64,000 bases of DNA from positions 1-64,000 of the forward strand of contig NZ_JAJSOH010000033.1 in the NCBI RefSeq assembly GCF_021277265.1, read 5' to 3'. The position numbers and the translations under genes were made by a program. Positions 43,165 to 50,961 of this stretch are shown here, piece by piece. Source of the DNA: Kineosporia rhizophila (GTDB lineage: Bacteria; Actinomycetota; Actinomycetes; Actinomycetales; Kineosporiaceae). The stretch's first letter is position 1; each line of letters starts with the position of its first letter. The notes under the pieces are model-generated. The model did no database searches. It was not told the origin of the DNA and saw nothing but the letters and a program-made list of their open reading frames with translations.

Positions 43165-43749
43165 TCAGGCCATTTCGGCCCACTCCCGCACCACCGCCCG
43201 CGCGACTGCTGCCCCTCGGGCGTAGGGCATGGCCGTAAGCAGGTCGAGCACCTGGGGCGGGTGCACGTCGTGCATCTCCTGCAGAAGCCGTAGCCGGGGG
43301 AGCGCCTCGTCGCGGGGGAGATCACGCGCCAGGTCTGCTGCGGTGCGTACCGGGGTGGTGATCTGGAGACCCTCCAGGACGTACAAATGCTCGGCGGGGA
43401 CATCGATCTGGCGTACGCGCACCTGAGCCAGCCGGGGGGAGCGTCGATTTCGGCCGATGATCAGATCAAGGCGCCGTTCGTGCTCGGCCGATGCGTTGCC
43501 TGAGGGCCAGGAACCGGTGAGAACCCAGCCCGCAGTACCGAACCCGATCGAGCGCCCCCGAGCCGGATCCGTCTCCCAGTGGCCCAGCTTCTCCCGCACC
43601 GCCAGCGCCCGGATGCTCGGCGTGATCGGCGTGGAGGGTGAAACCACCACCAGATCAAGCACTTCCCGGGCCAGACCGTCGCGCAGAAGTTCGGCGCGCT
43701 CACGGTATCCGGCGACCAGGAACGGCCCTTCGCCCTCCGACATGCTCAC
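43165..43749 (-). CDS. AbiEi-antitoxin-like protein (orphan)
   Basis: The 194-aa product has no transmembrane segment. VRQIDVPAEHLYVLEGLQITTPVRTAADLARDLPRDEAL resembles the conserved VxGxxVTxPxRTAxDLAR stretch of actinobacterial AbiEi-type antitoxin/transcriptional regulator-like proteins. No cognate AbiEii nucleotidyltransferase toxin is adjacent. The winged-helix N-terminal domain is not obvious. Start ATG 43749 or 43743. It lies between rel and the DUF349 gene and is convergent with rel. Confidence 0.55.
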   Translation of the reverse strand: MSMSEGEGPFLVAGYRERAELLRDGLAREVLDLVVVSPSTPITPSIRALAVREKLGHWETDPARGRSIGFGTAGWVLTGSWPSGNASAEHERRLDLIIGRNRRSPRLAQVRVRQIDVPAEHLYVLEGLQITTPVRTAADLARDLPRDEALPRLRLLQEMHDVHPPQVLDLLTAMPYARGAAVARAVVREWAEMA

Positions 43750-43849
43750 GGGAGCAATCTGCCCGGTCCGGGTGCCGGCCCGCAGCCCGCCGGACCACGC
43801 CTGTGGATGACCGGGGGTTCCTGCCGACCGCAGCCTGCAGAAAACGCAA

Positions 43850-43889
43850 CGGGCGCCGAGGGCAGGTGAAAACCTGCCCTCGGCGCCCG
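43850..43889 (-). terminator. Strong terminator after the DUF349 gene
   Basis: CGGGCGCCGAGGGCAGGT pairs perfectly with its complement around a GAAA tetraloop, an 18-bp stem. It sits 10 bases beyond the stop of the leftward DUF349 gene; on that strand it is followed by a GTTTTC run a few bases on. Confidence 0.9.
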
Positions 43890-43899
43890 AAGTCGGGGC

Positions 43900-45150
43900 C
43901 TACTCGGTGAACTCGTTCATCGCCTGCTGGGCCTGCTCCAGCCAGGCGCGGCGGGAGGCCAGCGACTGCTCGAGCTCCTTGATCTTGCGGGCGTTGCCCG
44001 AGGCCTGCGCCTTGGCCAGGTCGGCCTCGGCGTCGGCGATGGTGCGCTCGAGCTGGCTGACCATGTCGTTCGCCCGGGCCCGGGCCTCGGGGTTGCTGCG
44101 CCGCCACTTGTCCTGCTCGGCGTCGCGCACGGCCTGCTCCACCCGCCGCAGCCGGCCCTCGATGCGCTGCATGTCGTTGCGCGGCACCTTGCCGGCCTCG
44201 TCCCAGCGCACCTGCAGATCCCGCAGCGCGGCCTTGGCAGCGGCGATGTCGGTGACCGGCAGGAGCCGCTCGGCCTCCTCGACCAGCTGCTCCTTGATCT
44301 CCAGGTTGCCGCGGAACTCCTCGTCCAGCGCCGAGTTCGCGTTCTGCCGGGCGGTGAAGAACGCGTCCTGCGCGGCCCGGAAGCGGGCCCAGAGCGCGTC
44401 GTCCTCCTTCTTCGCGGCCCGCCCGGCGGACTTCCACCGGGTCATCAGGTCGCGGTAGGCAGCGGCGGTGTTGCCCCAGTCGGACGACGTGCTGAGCGCC
44501 TCGGCCTCGGCGATCAGCTGTTCCTTGGCCGCCTTGGCCTGGTGCCGCTCCTCGTCCAAGGCGCCGAAGTAGTGCCGGCGCTTACGGTCGAAGGTGGTGC
44601 GGGCGTGGCTGAACCGCTTCCAGAGCTCGTCCTCGGTGTGCTTGTCGAGGCGCGACTCCTTCTGCAGGCGACGCCACTCGTCGAAGAGCTCGCGCAGCCG
44701 GTCGCCGGAGCTCTTCCACGGGATCCGCTGCGGGTCGGCCCCGGCGAGCGCCTCGGCCTCCTCGACCAGGGTGGTGCGCTCGGCCACGATCGCCGCGCGC
44801 GCCTCCTGCTTGGCCCGCTGCGTCTCCTCGCGTAGGTGCTCCACCGCCGGGGCCAGCCCGGTGAGCCGGGTCAGCAGCCCGTCCAGGTCGCCCACCGCGT
44901 TGGCGTCGCGGATCGTCGGCTCGAGCCGCTTGATGGTGGTCTCGGAGTCCGCGGGGGAGACCTGCCCGGCCTTCACCCGCTGCTCCAGCAGACTCACCTG
45001 CGCGGCCAGGTCCTCGTACTTGCGCACGAAGTAGGCCAGCGCCTCGTCCTGGCTGACACCCGGGTACTGGCCGACCTTGCGCTCCCCGTCGGCCGTCCGC
45101 ACCCAGACGGTGCCGTCCTCGTCCGCGCGGCCCCACTCTTGTCCGGTCAC
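43900..45150 (-). CDS. DUF349 domain coiled-coil protein
   Basis: The 416-aa protein is almost wholly helical with DUF349 units such as LRELFDEWRRLQKESR...DELWKRFSHARTTFDRKR, AAAYRDLMTRWKSAGRAAKKEDDALWARFRAAQD and ALRDLQVRWDEAGKVP. It ends in a coiled coil (DMVSQLERTIADAEADLAKAQ). The family is widespread in actinobacteria; its biochemical function is unknown to me. GTG 45150. Transcription ends at the hairpin at 43850. Confidence 0.9.
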   Translation of the reverse strand: MTGQEWGRADEDGTVWVRTADGERKVGQYPGVSQDEALAYFVRKYEDLAAQVSLLEQRVKAGQVSPADSETTIKRLEPTIRDANAVGDLDGLLTRLTGLAPAVEHLREETQRAKQEARAAIVAERTTLVEEAEALAGADPQRIPWKSSGDRLRELFDEWRRLQKESRLDKHTEDELWKRFSHARTTFDRKRRHYFGALDEERHQAKAAKEQLIAEAEALSTSSDWGNTAAAYRDLMTRWKSAGRAAKKEDDALWARFRAAQDAFFTARQNANSALDEEFRGNLEIKEQLVEEAERLLPVTDIAAAKAALRDLQVRWDEAGKVPRNDMQRIEGRLRRVEQAVRDAEQDKWRRSNPEARARANDMVSQLERTIADAEADLAKAQASGNARKIKELEQSLASRRAWLEQAQQAMNEFTE

Positions 45151-45224
45151 GATCTCACGCCTTCTGCTTCGCCACCCATGTCAAACCCGTCAACCCCGTG
45201 TGCCCTGCTCACTTCTGCTCACAT

Positions 45225-46070
45225 CTACTCGGCCAACTCGGCCAACTCGGCCACCCCGGTCGTCTCGATCGACACCGCGGAGACCGGCTTCCCGTCACCG
45301 GAGCCGGTGTCCTCGCCGCCTTCCGCGATCTTCTTCACCACGTCCAGGCCCTCGGTGATCCTGCCCAGCACGGTGTAGCCGCCCGCGGCGTCGTCCGGGA
45401 TGTCGGTGTCGCCGTAGACCAGGAAGAACTGGCTGCCCATGCTTTCACCGTCGCCGCCGGCCCGGGCCATCGCCACCGTGCCCTCGGTGTACACCTGGTC
45501 CTCGGGAGCGTTCTCGATCGGCCCGTAGCTGTACCCCGGGCTGCCGGTACCGGTGCCGGTGGGATCGCCGCACTGCAGCACCTTGAAGCGCTCGGCGGTG
45601 GTCAGCCGGTGGCAGGGGGAGCCGTCGTAGAAGCCGTCGCGGGCCAGCTGGATCATCGAGGAGACCGCCTGCGGGGCGGCCTTGCCGTCGAGTTCGACGG
45701 TGATGTCGCCACACGTGGTCTTCATCTCGAGGGTCCAGCTCTTGCCCGCGGCGAGGCTCTTGTCCGGGACCTTGTCGAACTGCTTCGGGCTCTCCGGGGC
45801 CTTGACCTCGACCGGAGGGCAGGTGGAAGCGGCGGCAGAGGCGGTCGCGGCGGGGGTGGTGCTGCCGGCCGAGGGCGTCGACTCGTCGTCGTCCGCCTCG
45901 TTCATCAGCAGGAACGCCATCACCATCACGAGCACGACGATCAGCGCACCACCACCGATGGCCAGTCGCTGCCGGATCTGCTGGGCGCGCACCTGCTTCG
46001 CAGAGAGCCGGCCCTGCCACTCCTCGTAACGACGCTTCTCGTACGCGCGCTCCCGATTCTTCGGGGTCAC
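45225..46070 (-). CDS. Membrane-anchored cyclophilin-type peptidyl-prolyl isomerase
   Basis: The 281-aa product has a basic N-terminus (TPKNRERAYEKRRYEEWQ), a membrane helix (LAIGGGALIVVLVMVMAFLLM), a Ser/Thr/Ala linker and a cyclophilin domain (GDITVELDGKAAPQAVSSMIQLARDGFYDGSPCHRL, MARAGGDGESMGSQFFLVYGD, GYTVLGRITEGLDVV). It catalyses proline isomerisation outside the membrane. GTG 46070 chosen. It neighbours the MBL hydrolase gene divergently, as around mycobacterial Rv2582c/Rv2581c. Confidence 0.92.
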   Translation of the reverse strand: MTPKNRERAYEKRRYEEWQGRLSAKQVRAQQIRQRLAIGGGALIVVLVMVMAFLLMNEADDDESTPSAGSTTPAATASAAASTCPPVEVKAPESPKQFDKVPDKSLAAGKSWTLEMKTTCGDITVELDGKAAPQAVSSMIQLARDGFYDGSPCHRLTTAERFKVLQCGDPTGTGTGSPGYSYGPIENAPEDQVYTEGTVAMARAGGDGESMGSQFFLVYGDTDIPDDAAGGYTVLGRITEGLDVVKKIAEGGEDTGSGDGKPVSAVSIETTGVAELAELAE

Positions 46071-46240
46071 GTGCTTCCCTCCAGCCGTTGTCGCCCCGTC
46101 GGTACACCTGCCGCGGGTCACCCGTTAGGCAGTCTAGGGGGTACGGAGTGAGTGATCGGCGCAGTGAGCTGCCACGACGTGCCGAGCGGTGGACGGTAGG
46201 AGGCCGGGGGAGCCGTCAGGGGACTGAGTACGCTCGGGGA

Positions 46241-46939
46241 ATGCTCTTGCTGGGGTTCCCGTCAGAGGTGTTCGGCACCAACTGCTACATCCTCGCCCCG
46301 GTGGCGGGCGAGGAGTGCGTGATCGTCGACCCGGGGGTGGCGGTGCTCGACCGGCTCTCGGCGGTTCTGCGGGAGTACCGGCTGAAGCCCGCATCGGTAC
46401 TGGTCACCCACGGGCACATCGACCACGTCTTCTCGGTGACCCCGGTGTGCGGGGCGCACGGCGTGGCGATGAGCGTGCACGAGGACGATCGTTACCGGCT
46501 GACCGATCCGCTGGGCTCGCTGCCGGAGGCCTTCGGCGACATGCTCCGCCAGCAGTACGGCGCGACCAGCTGGAAGGAGCCGGACGACATCCGCACGATC
46601 AGGGACGGGGAACGCCTCACCCTGGCGGGGTTGGACCTGGGCGTGGTGCACGCGCCGGGACACACCGAGGGGTCGGTGATGTTCTCGCTGGACGGCATAC
46701 CGGCGGGGATGGCGGCCGAGGCGGGACTGACCTCGACCATGCTGACGGGGGACGTGCTGTTCGCCGGCTCGATCGGGCGTACGGATCTGCCGGGGGGAAG
46801 TTCGGAGGCGATGAACCGGTCGCTGCGCGAGCAGGTGCTGCCGCTGGACGACGCGACGCTGGTGATGCCCGGGCACGGGGACCCGACCACGATCGGGCGC
46901 GAGCGCCGGGACAACCCGTTCCTGCGAGCGGTGATGTGA
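46241..46939 (+). CDS. Metallo-beta-lactamase fold hydrolase, glyoxalase II-like
   Basis: The 232-aa protein has VFGTNCYILAPVAGEECVIVDPG and the metal motif THGHIDHVFS (HxHxDH), with HAPGHTEGSVMF and PGHGDPTTIG supplying further ligands. Its place after the cyclophilin matches the glyoxalase II homolog Rv2581c. Hydrolysis of a thioester such as S-lactoyl conjugates is likely but unproven. ATG 46241. Confidence 0.9.
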   Translation: MLLLGFPSEVFGTNCYILAPVAGEECVIVDPGVAVLDRLSAVLREYRLKPASVLVTHGHIDHVFSVTPVCGAHGVAMSVHEDDRYRLTDPLGSLPEAFGDMLRQQYGATSWKEPDDIRTIRDGERLTLAGLDLGVVHAPGHTEGSVMFSLDGIPAGMAAEAGLTSTMLTGDVLFAGSIGRTDLPGGSSEAMNRSLREQVLPLDDATLVMPGHGDPTTIGRERRDNPFLRAVM

Positions 46940-46972
46940 GGCTGTATCCCGGGTTTCGAGCCTGAGGACGGG

Positions 46973-48172
46973 TCACAGCAGTTTGAGTTGCTCGCGGACG
47001 GGGTTGTTGGTCGCCTTCGGAGAGGTGGGCCCGATCGTCGCAGACTGGTCGCCGTCTGTTCGGCCGGAGCCGCCGCCGGGCATGCTGCCGGCCGGAAAGC
47101 GGCTCTCCGGATCGCCCGGGATGCCTTCCATTCCAGCGCCTCGGTCGCCCCGGGTTCCCGCCCCGGCCTGATGAATCCCGTGCCGACGTAGCAGCGGCTG
47201 CACCCGTTCGGCCAGCCATCGGCGGTAGTCGGGGGTGGCGTAGGCGCCCTTGCCGTAGAGCTCGCGGTAACGCCGGACCAGCTTGGGGTGCTCGCGCTGC
47301 AGCCAGGCGAAGAACCACTCACGGGCGCCGGGCCGCAGGTGCAGGGGGACCACGGTGACCCCGGTCGCCCCCGCGGCGGCCAGCCGGCCGATCGCCTCGT
47401 CGAGGTGCTCTTCCGTATCGGTGAGCCAGGGCAGCACCGGCGCCAGGAAGACCCCGCACGGCAGACCCCGCTCGCGGGCGGCCCGGACCACCTCGAGCCG
47501 GGCCTTCGGGCTCGGTGTGCCCGGTTCCAGACTGCGGTGCAGCGAATCGTCCCAGATCGCGATCGACATGCCCAGGCCGACCTGCACGTCGGCGGCGACC
47601 TCCTGCAGCAGCGGCAGGTCGCGGCGCAGCAGCCCGCCCTTGCTGAGAATCGAGAATGGTGTGCCCGAGCCGGCCAGGGCGCGGATCACCCCGGGCATGA
47701 GCCGGTAGCGCCCCTCGGCCCGCTGGTACGGATCGGTGTTGGTGCCCATCGCCACGTGCTGGCGCTGCCACGACGGGCGGGCCAGTTCGCGCTGCAGCAC
47801 CTCGACCAGGTTGACCTTGACCACGATCTCGGTGTCGAAGCCGGAGCCGGTGTCGAGCTCCAGGTAGGAGTGGGTGCCCCGGGCGAAGCAGTACACACAG
47901 GCGTGGGAGCAGCCGCGGTAGGCGTTGACCGTGTAGCGGAACGGCATCGGTGAACCGCCCGGCACCTGGTTCAGCGCACTGCGGGCGGCCACTTCGTGGA
48001 ACGTCATCCCGGCGAACTCGGGCGTGGTGACCGAGCGCAGCAGACCGCTGATCGCCCGGACGGCCGGCGCGTCGAGACCGGGCAGAGCCGGAGCCACCAC
48101 CGGGCCGGTCCCTCCGAGCGGCCCGGTGGTGGCTCGATGGGCCTGGCCCACCCGTTGTGCATCCCAACGCAT
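46973..48172 (-). CDS. SplB-like radical SAM protein (Rv2578c family)
   Basis: The 399-aa protein has the radical SAM cluster motif CSHACVYC (Cx3Cx2C) within YTVNAYRGCSHACVYCFARGTH, and TNTDPYQRAE, the pattern of Rv2578c/SplB-like proteins related to spore photoproduct lyase. The C-terminal 50 residues are Gly/Pro-rich. ATG 48172 is selected because a perfect LexA box ends eight bases upstream; the frame stays open far into antisense aspS but that is not coding. Regulation by DNA damage is inferred. Confidence 0.9.
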   Translation of the reverse strand: MRWDAQRVGQAHRATTGPLGGTGPVVAPALPGLDAPAVRAISGLLRSVTTPEFAGMTFHEVAARSALNQVPGGSPMPFRYTVNAYRGCSHACVYCFARGTHSYLELDTGSGFDTEIVVKVNLVEVLQRELARPSWQRQHVAMGTNTDPYQRAEGRYRLMPGVIRALAGSGTPFSILSKGGLLRRDLPLLQEVAADVQVGLGMSIAIWDDSLHRSLEPGTPSPKARLEVVRAARERGLPCGVFLAPVLPWLTDTEEHLDEAIGRLAAAGATGVTVVPLHLRPGAREWFFAWLQREHPKLVRRYRELYGKGAYATPDYRRWLAERVQPLLRRHGIHQAGAGTRGDRGAGMEGIPGDPESRFPAGSMPGGGSGRTDGDQSATIGPTSPKATNNPVREQLKLL

Positions 48173-48180
48173 GCCGGTAT

Positions 48181-48196
48181 TCGAACACGTGTTCGA
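48181..48196. promoter_or_regulatory. Perfect LexA (SOS) box for the radical SAM gene
   Basis: TCGAACACGTGTTCGA fits TCGAAC-N4-GTTCGA exactly, and with the flanking bases it forms the 18-bp perfect palindrome TTCGAACACGTGTTCGAA at 48180-48197. It lies eight bases upstream of the radical SAM start and 126 bases from aspS. A LexA-repressed promoter directed leftward is the simplest reading. Confidence 0.88.
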
Positions 48197-48322
48197 AGCT
48201 GCGGGCAAGTACGGAAAGCGGCCCTGCGTGTCACCGGTGGGAACCCGGGTGAAGCCGTCGCCGTGGATCCGTAGAATCGCCGTCGTCCAGACAGGAACCA
48301 CCAACTTTCGAGAGGCCACACC

Positions 48323-50143
48323 GTGCTGCGCACCCATCAGGCCGGATCCCTGCGGTCCGGCCACGTCGGCGAAACCGTCATCCTCACCGGATGGGTCGCC
48401 TCCCGCCGGGATCACGGCGGGGTGGCGTTCGTCGACCTTCGGGATGCCTCCGGCGTCGCCCAGGTGGTCGTCCGCGACGAGGCCGTCGCCCACGGCCTGC
48501 GCTCGGAGTTCTGCCTGCGGGTCACCGGTGAGGTCTCGCCCCGGCCGGAGGGCAACGAGAACCCGGCCCTGGCCACCGGTGAGATCGAGGTGATCGCCAC
48601 CCGGGTCGAGGTGCTCAACGAGTCGGCGCCGCTGCCGTTCCAGCTCGACGACCACATCGAGGTCGGCGAGGAGACCCGGCTGAAGTACCGCTACCTGGAC
48701 CTGCGCCGCAGCGGCCCGGCCGCGGCCATCCGGCTGCGCAGCAAGGTCAACCAGGCCGCCCGCAACGTGCTGCTCGACCAGGACTTCGTCGAGATCGAGA
48801 CGCCGACCCTGACCCGCTCCACCCCCGAGGGCGCCCGCGACTTCGTCGTCCCGGCCCGGCTGAAGCCCGGCTCCTGGTACGCCCTGCCGCAGAGCCCGCA
48901 GCTGTTCAAGCAGCTGCTCATGGTCGGCGGGATGGAGCGCTACTTCCAGATCGCCCGCTGCTACCGCGACGAGGACTTCCGGGCCGACCGCCAGCCCGAG
49001 TTCACCCAGCTCGACATCGAGATGTCGTTCGTCGAGCAGGACGACGTGATCGCGGTCGGCGAGCAGATCGTCAAGGCGCTGTGGAAGCTGATCGGCCACG
49101 AGATCACCACGCCGATCCCGCGGATGACCTACGGCGACGCGATGGCCCGGTACGGCTCCGACAAGCCCGACCTGCGCTTCGGCAACGAGCTGGTCGACAT
49201 GACCAAGTACTTCGCGGGCACGCCGTTCCGGGTGTTCCAGTCCGAGTACGTGGGCGCCGTGGTGATGCCCGGTGGTGGCTCGCAGCCGCGCCGGCAGCTC
49301 GACGCCTGGCAGGAGTGGGCCAAGCAGCGCGGCGCCCGGGGTCTGGCCTACGTGCTGATCGCCGAGGACGGCACGCTGTCCGGCCCGGTGGCCAAGAACA
49401 TCTCCGAGGCCGAGCGGGCCGGTCTGGCCGAGGCCGTCGGCGCGAAGCCGGGCGACTGCGTGTTCTTCGGTGCCGGGATCACCTCCGAGGCCCGGGCCCT
49501 GCTGGGCGCCGCCCGGCTGGAGATCGGCAAGCGCTGCGGCCTGATCGACGCCGACCGCTGGGAGTTCGTCTGGATCGTCGACGCCCCGCTGTTCGAGCCC
49601 GCCTCGGCCGCGGTGGCCAGCGGTGACGTGGCCGTCGGCTCGGGCGCCTGGACGGCCGTGCACCACGCCTTCACCTCGCCCAAGCCGGAGTGGATCGACA
49701 AGTTCGAGTCCGACCCGGGCAACGCCCTGGCCTACGCCTACGACATCGTCTGCAACGGCAACGAGATCGGTGGCGGGTCGATCCGTATCCACCAGCGCTC
49801 GGTGCAGGAGCGGGTCTTCGCGATGATGGGCCTGAGCGACGAGGACGCCCAGGAGAAGTTCGGCTTCCTGCTCGACGCCTTCAAGTTCGGCGCCCCGCCG
49901 CACGGCGGCATCGCCTTCGGCTGGGACCGGATCGTCATGCTGCTGGCCGGGGCCGACTCGCTGCGTGAGGTCATCGCGTTCCCGAAGAGCGGCGGCGGCT
50001 ACGACCCGCTGACCGCTGCTCCGGCGCCGATCACCCCGGCCCAGCGCAAGGAGGCCGGGGTCGACTTCGTGCCGCCCAAGCCCAAGCCGGCCACTGACGA
50101 GGCGTTCGTGGAGCAGGGCCTGGAAGGCCAGAAGCAGGCCTGA
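48323..50143 (+). CDS. aspS: Aspartyl-tRNA synthetase
   Basis: The 606-aa class II enzyme has the OB-fold anticodon domain (VILTGWVASRRDHGGVAFVDLRDASG), motif 2 (ARCYRDEDFRADRQPEFTQLDIEMSF), the bacterial GAD insert, and motif 3 (APPHGGIAFGWDRIVMLLAG). GTG 48323. It may be discriminating or not; the presence of other tRNA amidation genes cannot be judged here. A terminator follows. Confidence 0.97.
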   Translation: MLRTHQAGSLRSGHVGETVILTGWVASRRDHGGVAFVDLRDASGVAQVVVRDEAVAHGLRSEFCLRVTGEVSPRPEGNENPALATGEIEVIATRVEVLNESAPLPFQLDDHIEVGEETRLKYRYLDLRRSGPAAAIRLRSKVNQAARNVLLDQDFVEIETPTLTRSTPEGARDFVVPARLKPGSWYALPQSPQLFKQLLMVGGMERYFQIARCYRDEDFRADRQPEFTQLDIEMSFVEQDDVIAVGEQIVKALWKLIGHEITTPIPRMTYGDAMARYGSDKPDLRFGNELVDMTKYFAGTPFRVFQSEYVGAVVMPGGGSQPRRQLDAWQEWAKQRGARGLAYVLIAEDGTLSGPVAKNISEAERAGLAEAVGAKPGDCVFFGAGITSEARALLGAARLEIGKRCGLIDADRWEFVWIVDAPLFEPASAAVASGDVAVGSGAWTAVHHAFTSPKPEWIDKFESDPGNALAYAYDIVCNGNEIGGGSIRIHQRSVQERVFAMMGLSDEDAQEKFGFLLDAFKFGAPPHGGIAFGWDRIVMLLAGADSLREVIAFPKSGGGYDPLTAAPAPITPAQRKEAGVDFVPPKPKPATDEAFVEQGLEGQKQA

Positions 50144-50153
50144 TTTCCGCATT

Positions 50154-50195
50154 TACGATCCCCGGTCCGCGTCGTGCGGGCCGGGGATCGTGTTT
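50154..50195 (+). terminator. Terminator after aspS
   Basis: ACGATCCCCGGTCCGC pairs with GCGGGCCGGGGATCGT (one G-T pair) around GTCGT and is followed by GTTTT. It begins ten bases after the aspS stop. Confidence 0.9.
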
Positions 50196-50275
50196 TGCTG
50201 CCCCGGCACCGCCCTCCGATTAATGGACGCTTCGTGCCCCCGTACCGTCGTTGGGTTGGGGGGAGAGGGGGAGAC

Positions 50276-50590
50276 ATGGGTAACGGGGCGATCGTGCTGA
50301 CCGTCGAACTGGGCGTCGCCGTGTTCGCAGGCTTGGTGAGCCTGCTGGGCGGGGCATCCGTTCCGGTCGCGCTGGGCATCACGGCAGGCGCCTTCGTGGT
50401 CGCCTTCGTCGTGGGAATGATCTGGAAGCGGATGACCGCATCATCGGTCGCCGGGGGGACGAAAGGCCGGGGAGTCGGCTCGTCCGGTGCGGCGGGCGGA
50501 TCGGCCGCTTCTTACGACGGCGGCTGGAGCCCTCCGTCAGACAGTTCCGGCGGCGGTAGCGATGGGGGTGGCGGCGGGGGCAGTTACTGA
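50276..50590 (+). CDS. Small membrane protein with Gly/Ser-rich tail, unknown
   Basis: ATG 50276 after GGGGGAGAC opens a 104-aa product. It has two likely membrane helices (AIVLTVELGVAVFAGLVSLLGG and VALGITAGAFVVAFVVGMIW), a basic stretch, and a Gly/Ser-rich C-terminus ending GGGGGGSY. No family recognised. It lies between the aspS terminator and rarA. Confidence 0.65.
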   Translation: MGNGAIVLTVELGVAVFAGLVSLLGGASVPVALGITAGAFVVAFVVGMIWKRMTASSVAGGTKGRGVGSSGAAGGSAASYDGGWSPPSDSSGGGSDGGGGGGSY

Positions 50591-50727
50591 AACCCCGGCA
50601 TTTTCCTCTTCGCCGGCATCGCGACCCTGGCCGCCACTGCCGACCCGGCCGTGGCAGCCGTCGTGCTGTCCCCGGTTCGGGCCTCTACGGTGGTGCTCAT
50701 GAGACACAATAGCCACAAGGTCCGGTC

Positions 50728-50913
50728 GTGAGCCCTCAGTTGCTGCGGTCGTTCCTGTTCCCGGCCGTGGCCTTCGTGATCGCCCTGGTGCTCAACCTGG
50801 TGCTCGGCAACGGTGTCGTGGTGGGGCTGGTCCTCGGCCTGGTGGCCGCCGTGCTCTCGTTCGGCGTCGACTGGCTGCTCAACCGCGGCCAGAACGGCAC
50901 CCCACCCCGCTGA
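50728..50913 (+). CDS. Small hydrophobic membrane protein, unknown
   Basis: A 61-aa product from GTG 50728 has two hydrophobic stretches (FLFPAVAFVIALVLNLVLG and GLVLGLVAAVLSFGVDWLL) and a polar tail NRGQNGTPPR. Its size and composition fit a small membrane protein. Real coding is likely but not certain. It ends 48 bases before rarA. Confidence 0.55.
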   Translation: MSPQLLRSFLFPAVAFVIALVLNLVLGNGVVVGLVLGLVAAVLSFGVDWLLNRGQNGTPPR

Positions 50914-50961
50914 TCACCCTGCGGCGCATCGTTGTCGGTGGCTGCGGATAATCTGCGACCG

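Noticed and set aside
48173..50152. Extension of the radical SAM gene upstream to 50152
   Set aside because: The frame stays open because it lies antisense to aspS in very GC-rich DNA. Family similarity begins near 48172 and the LexA box lies there.
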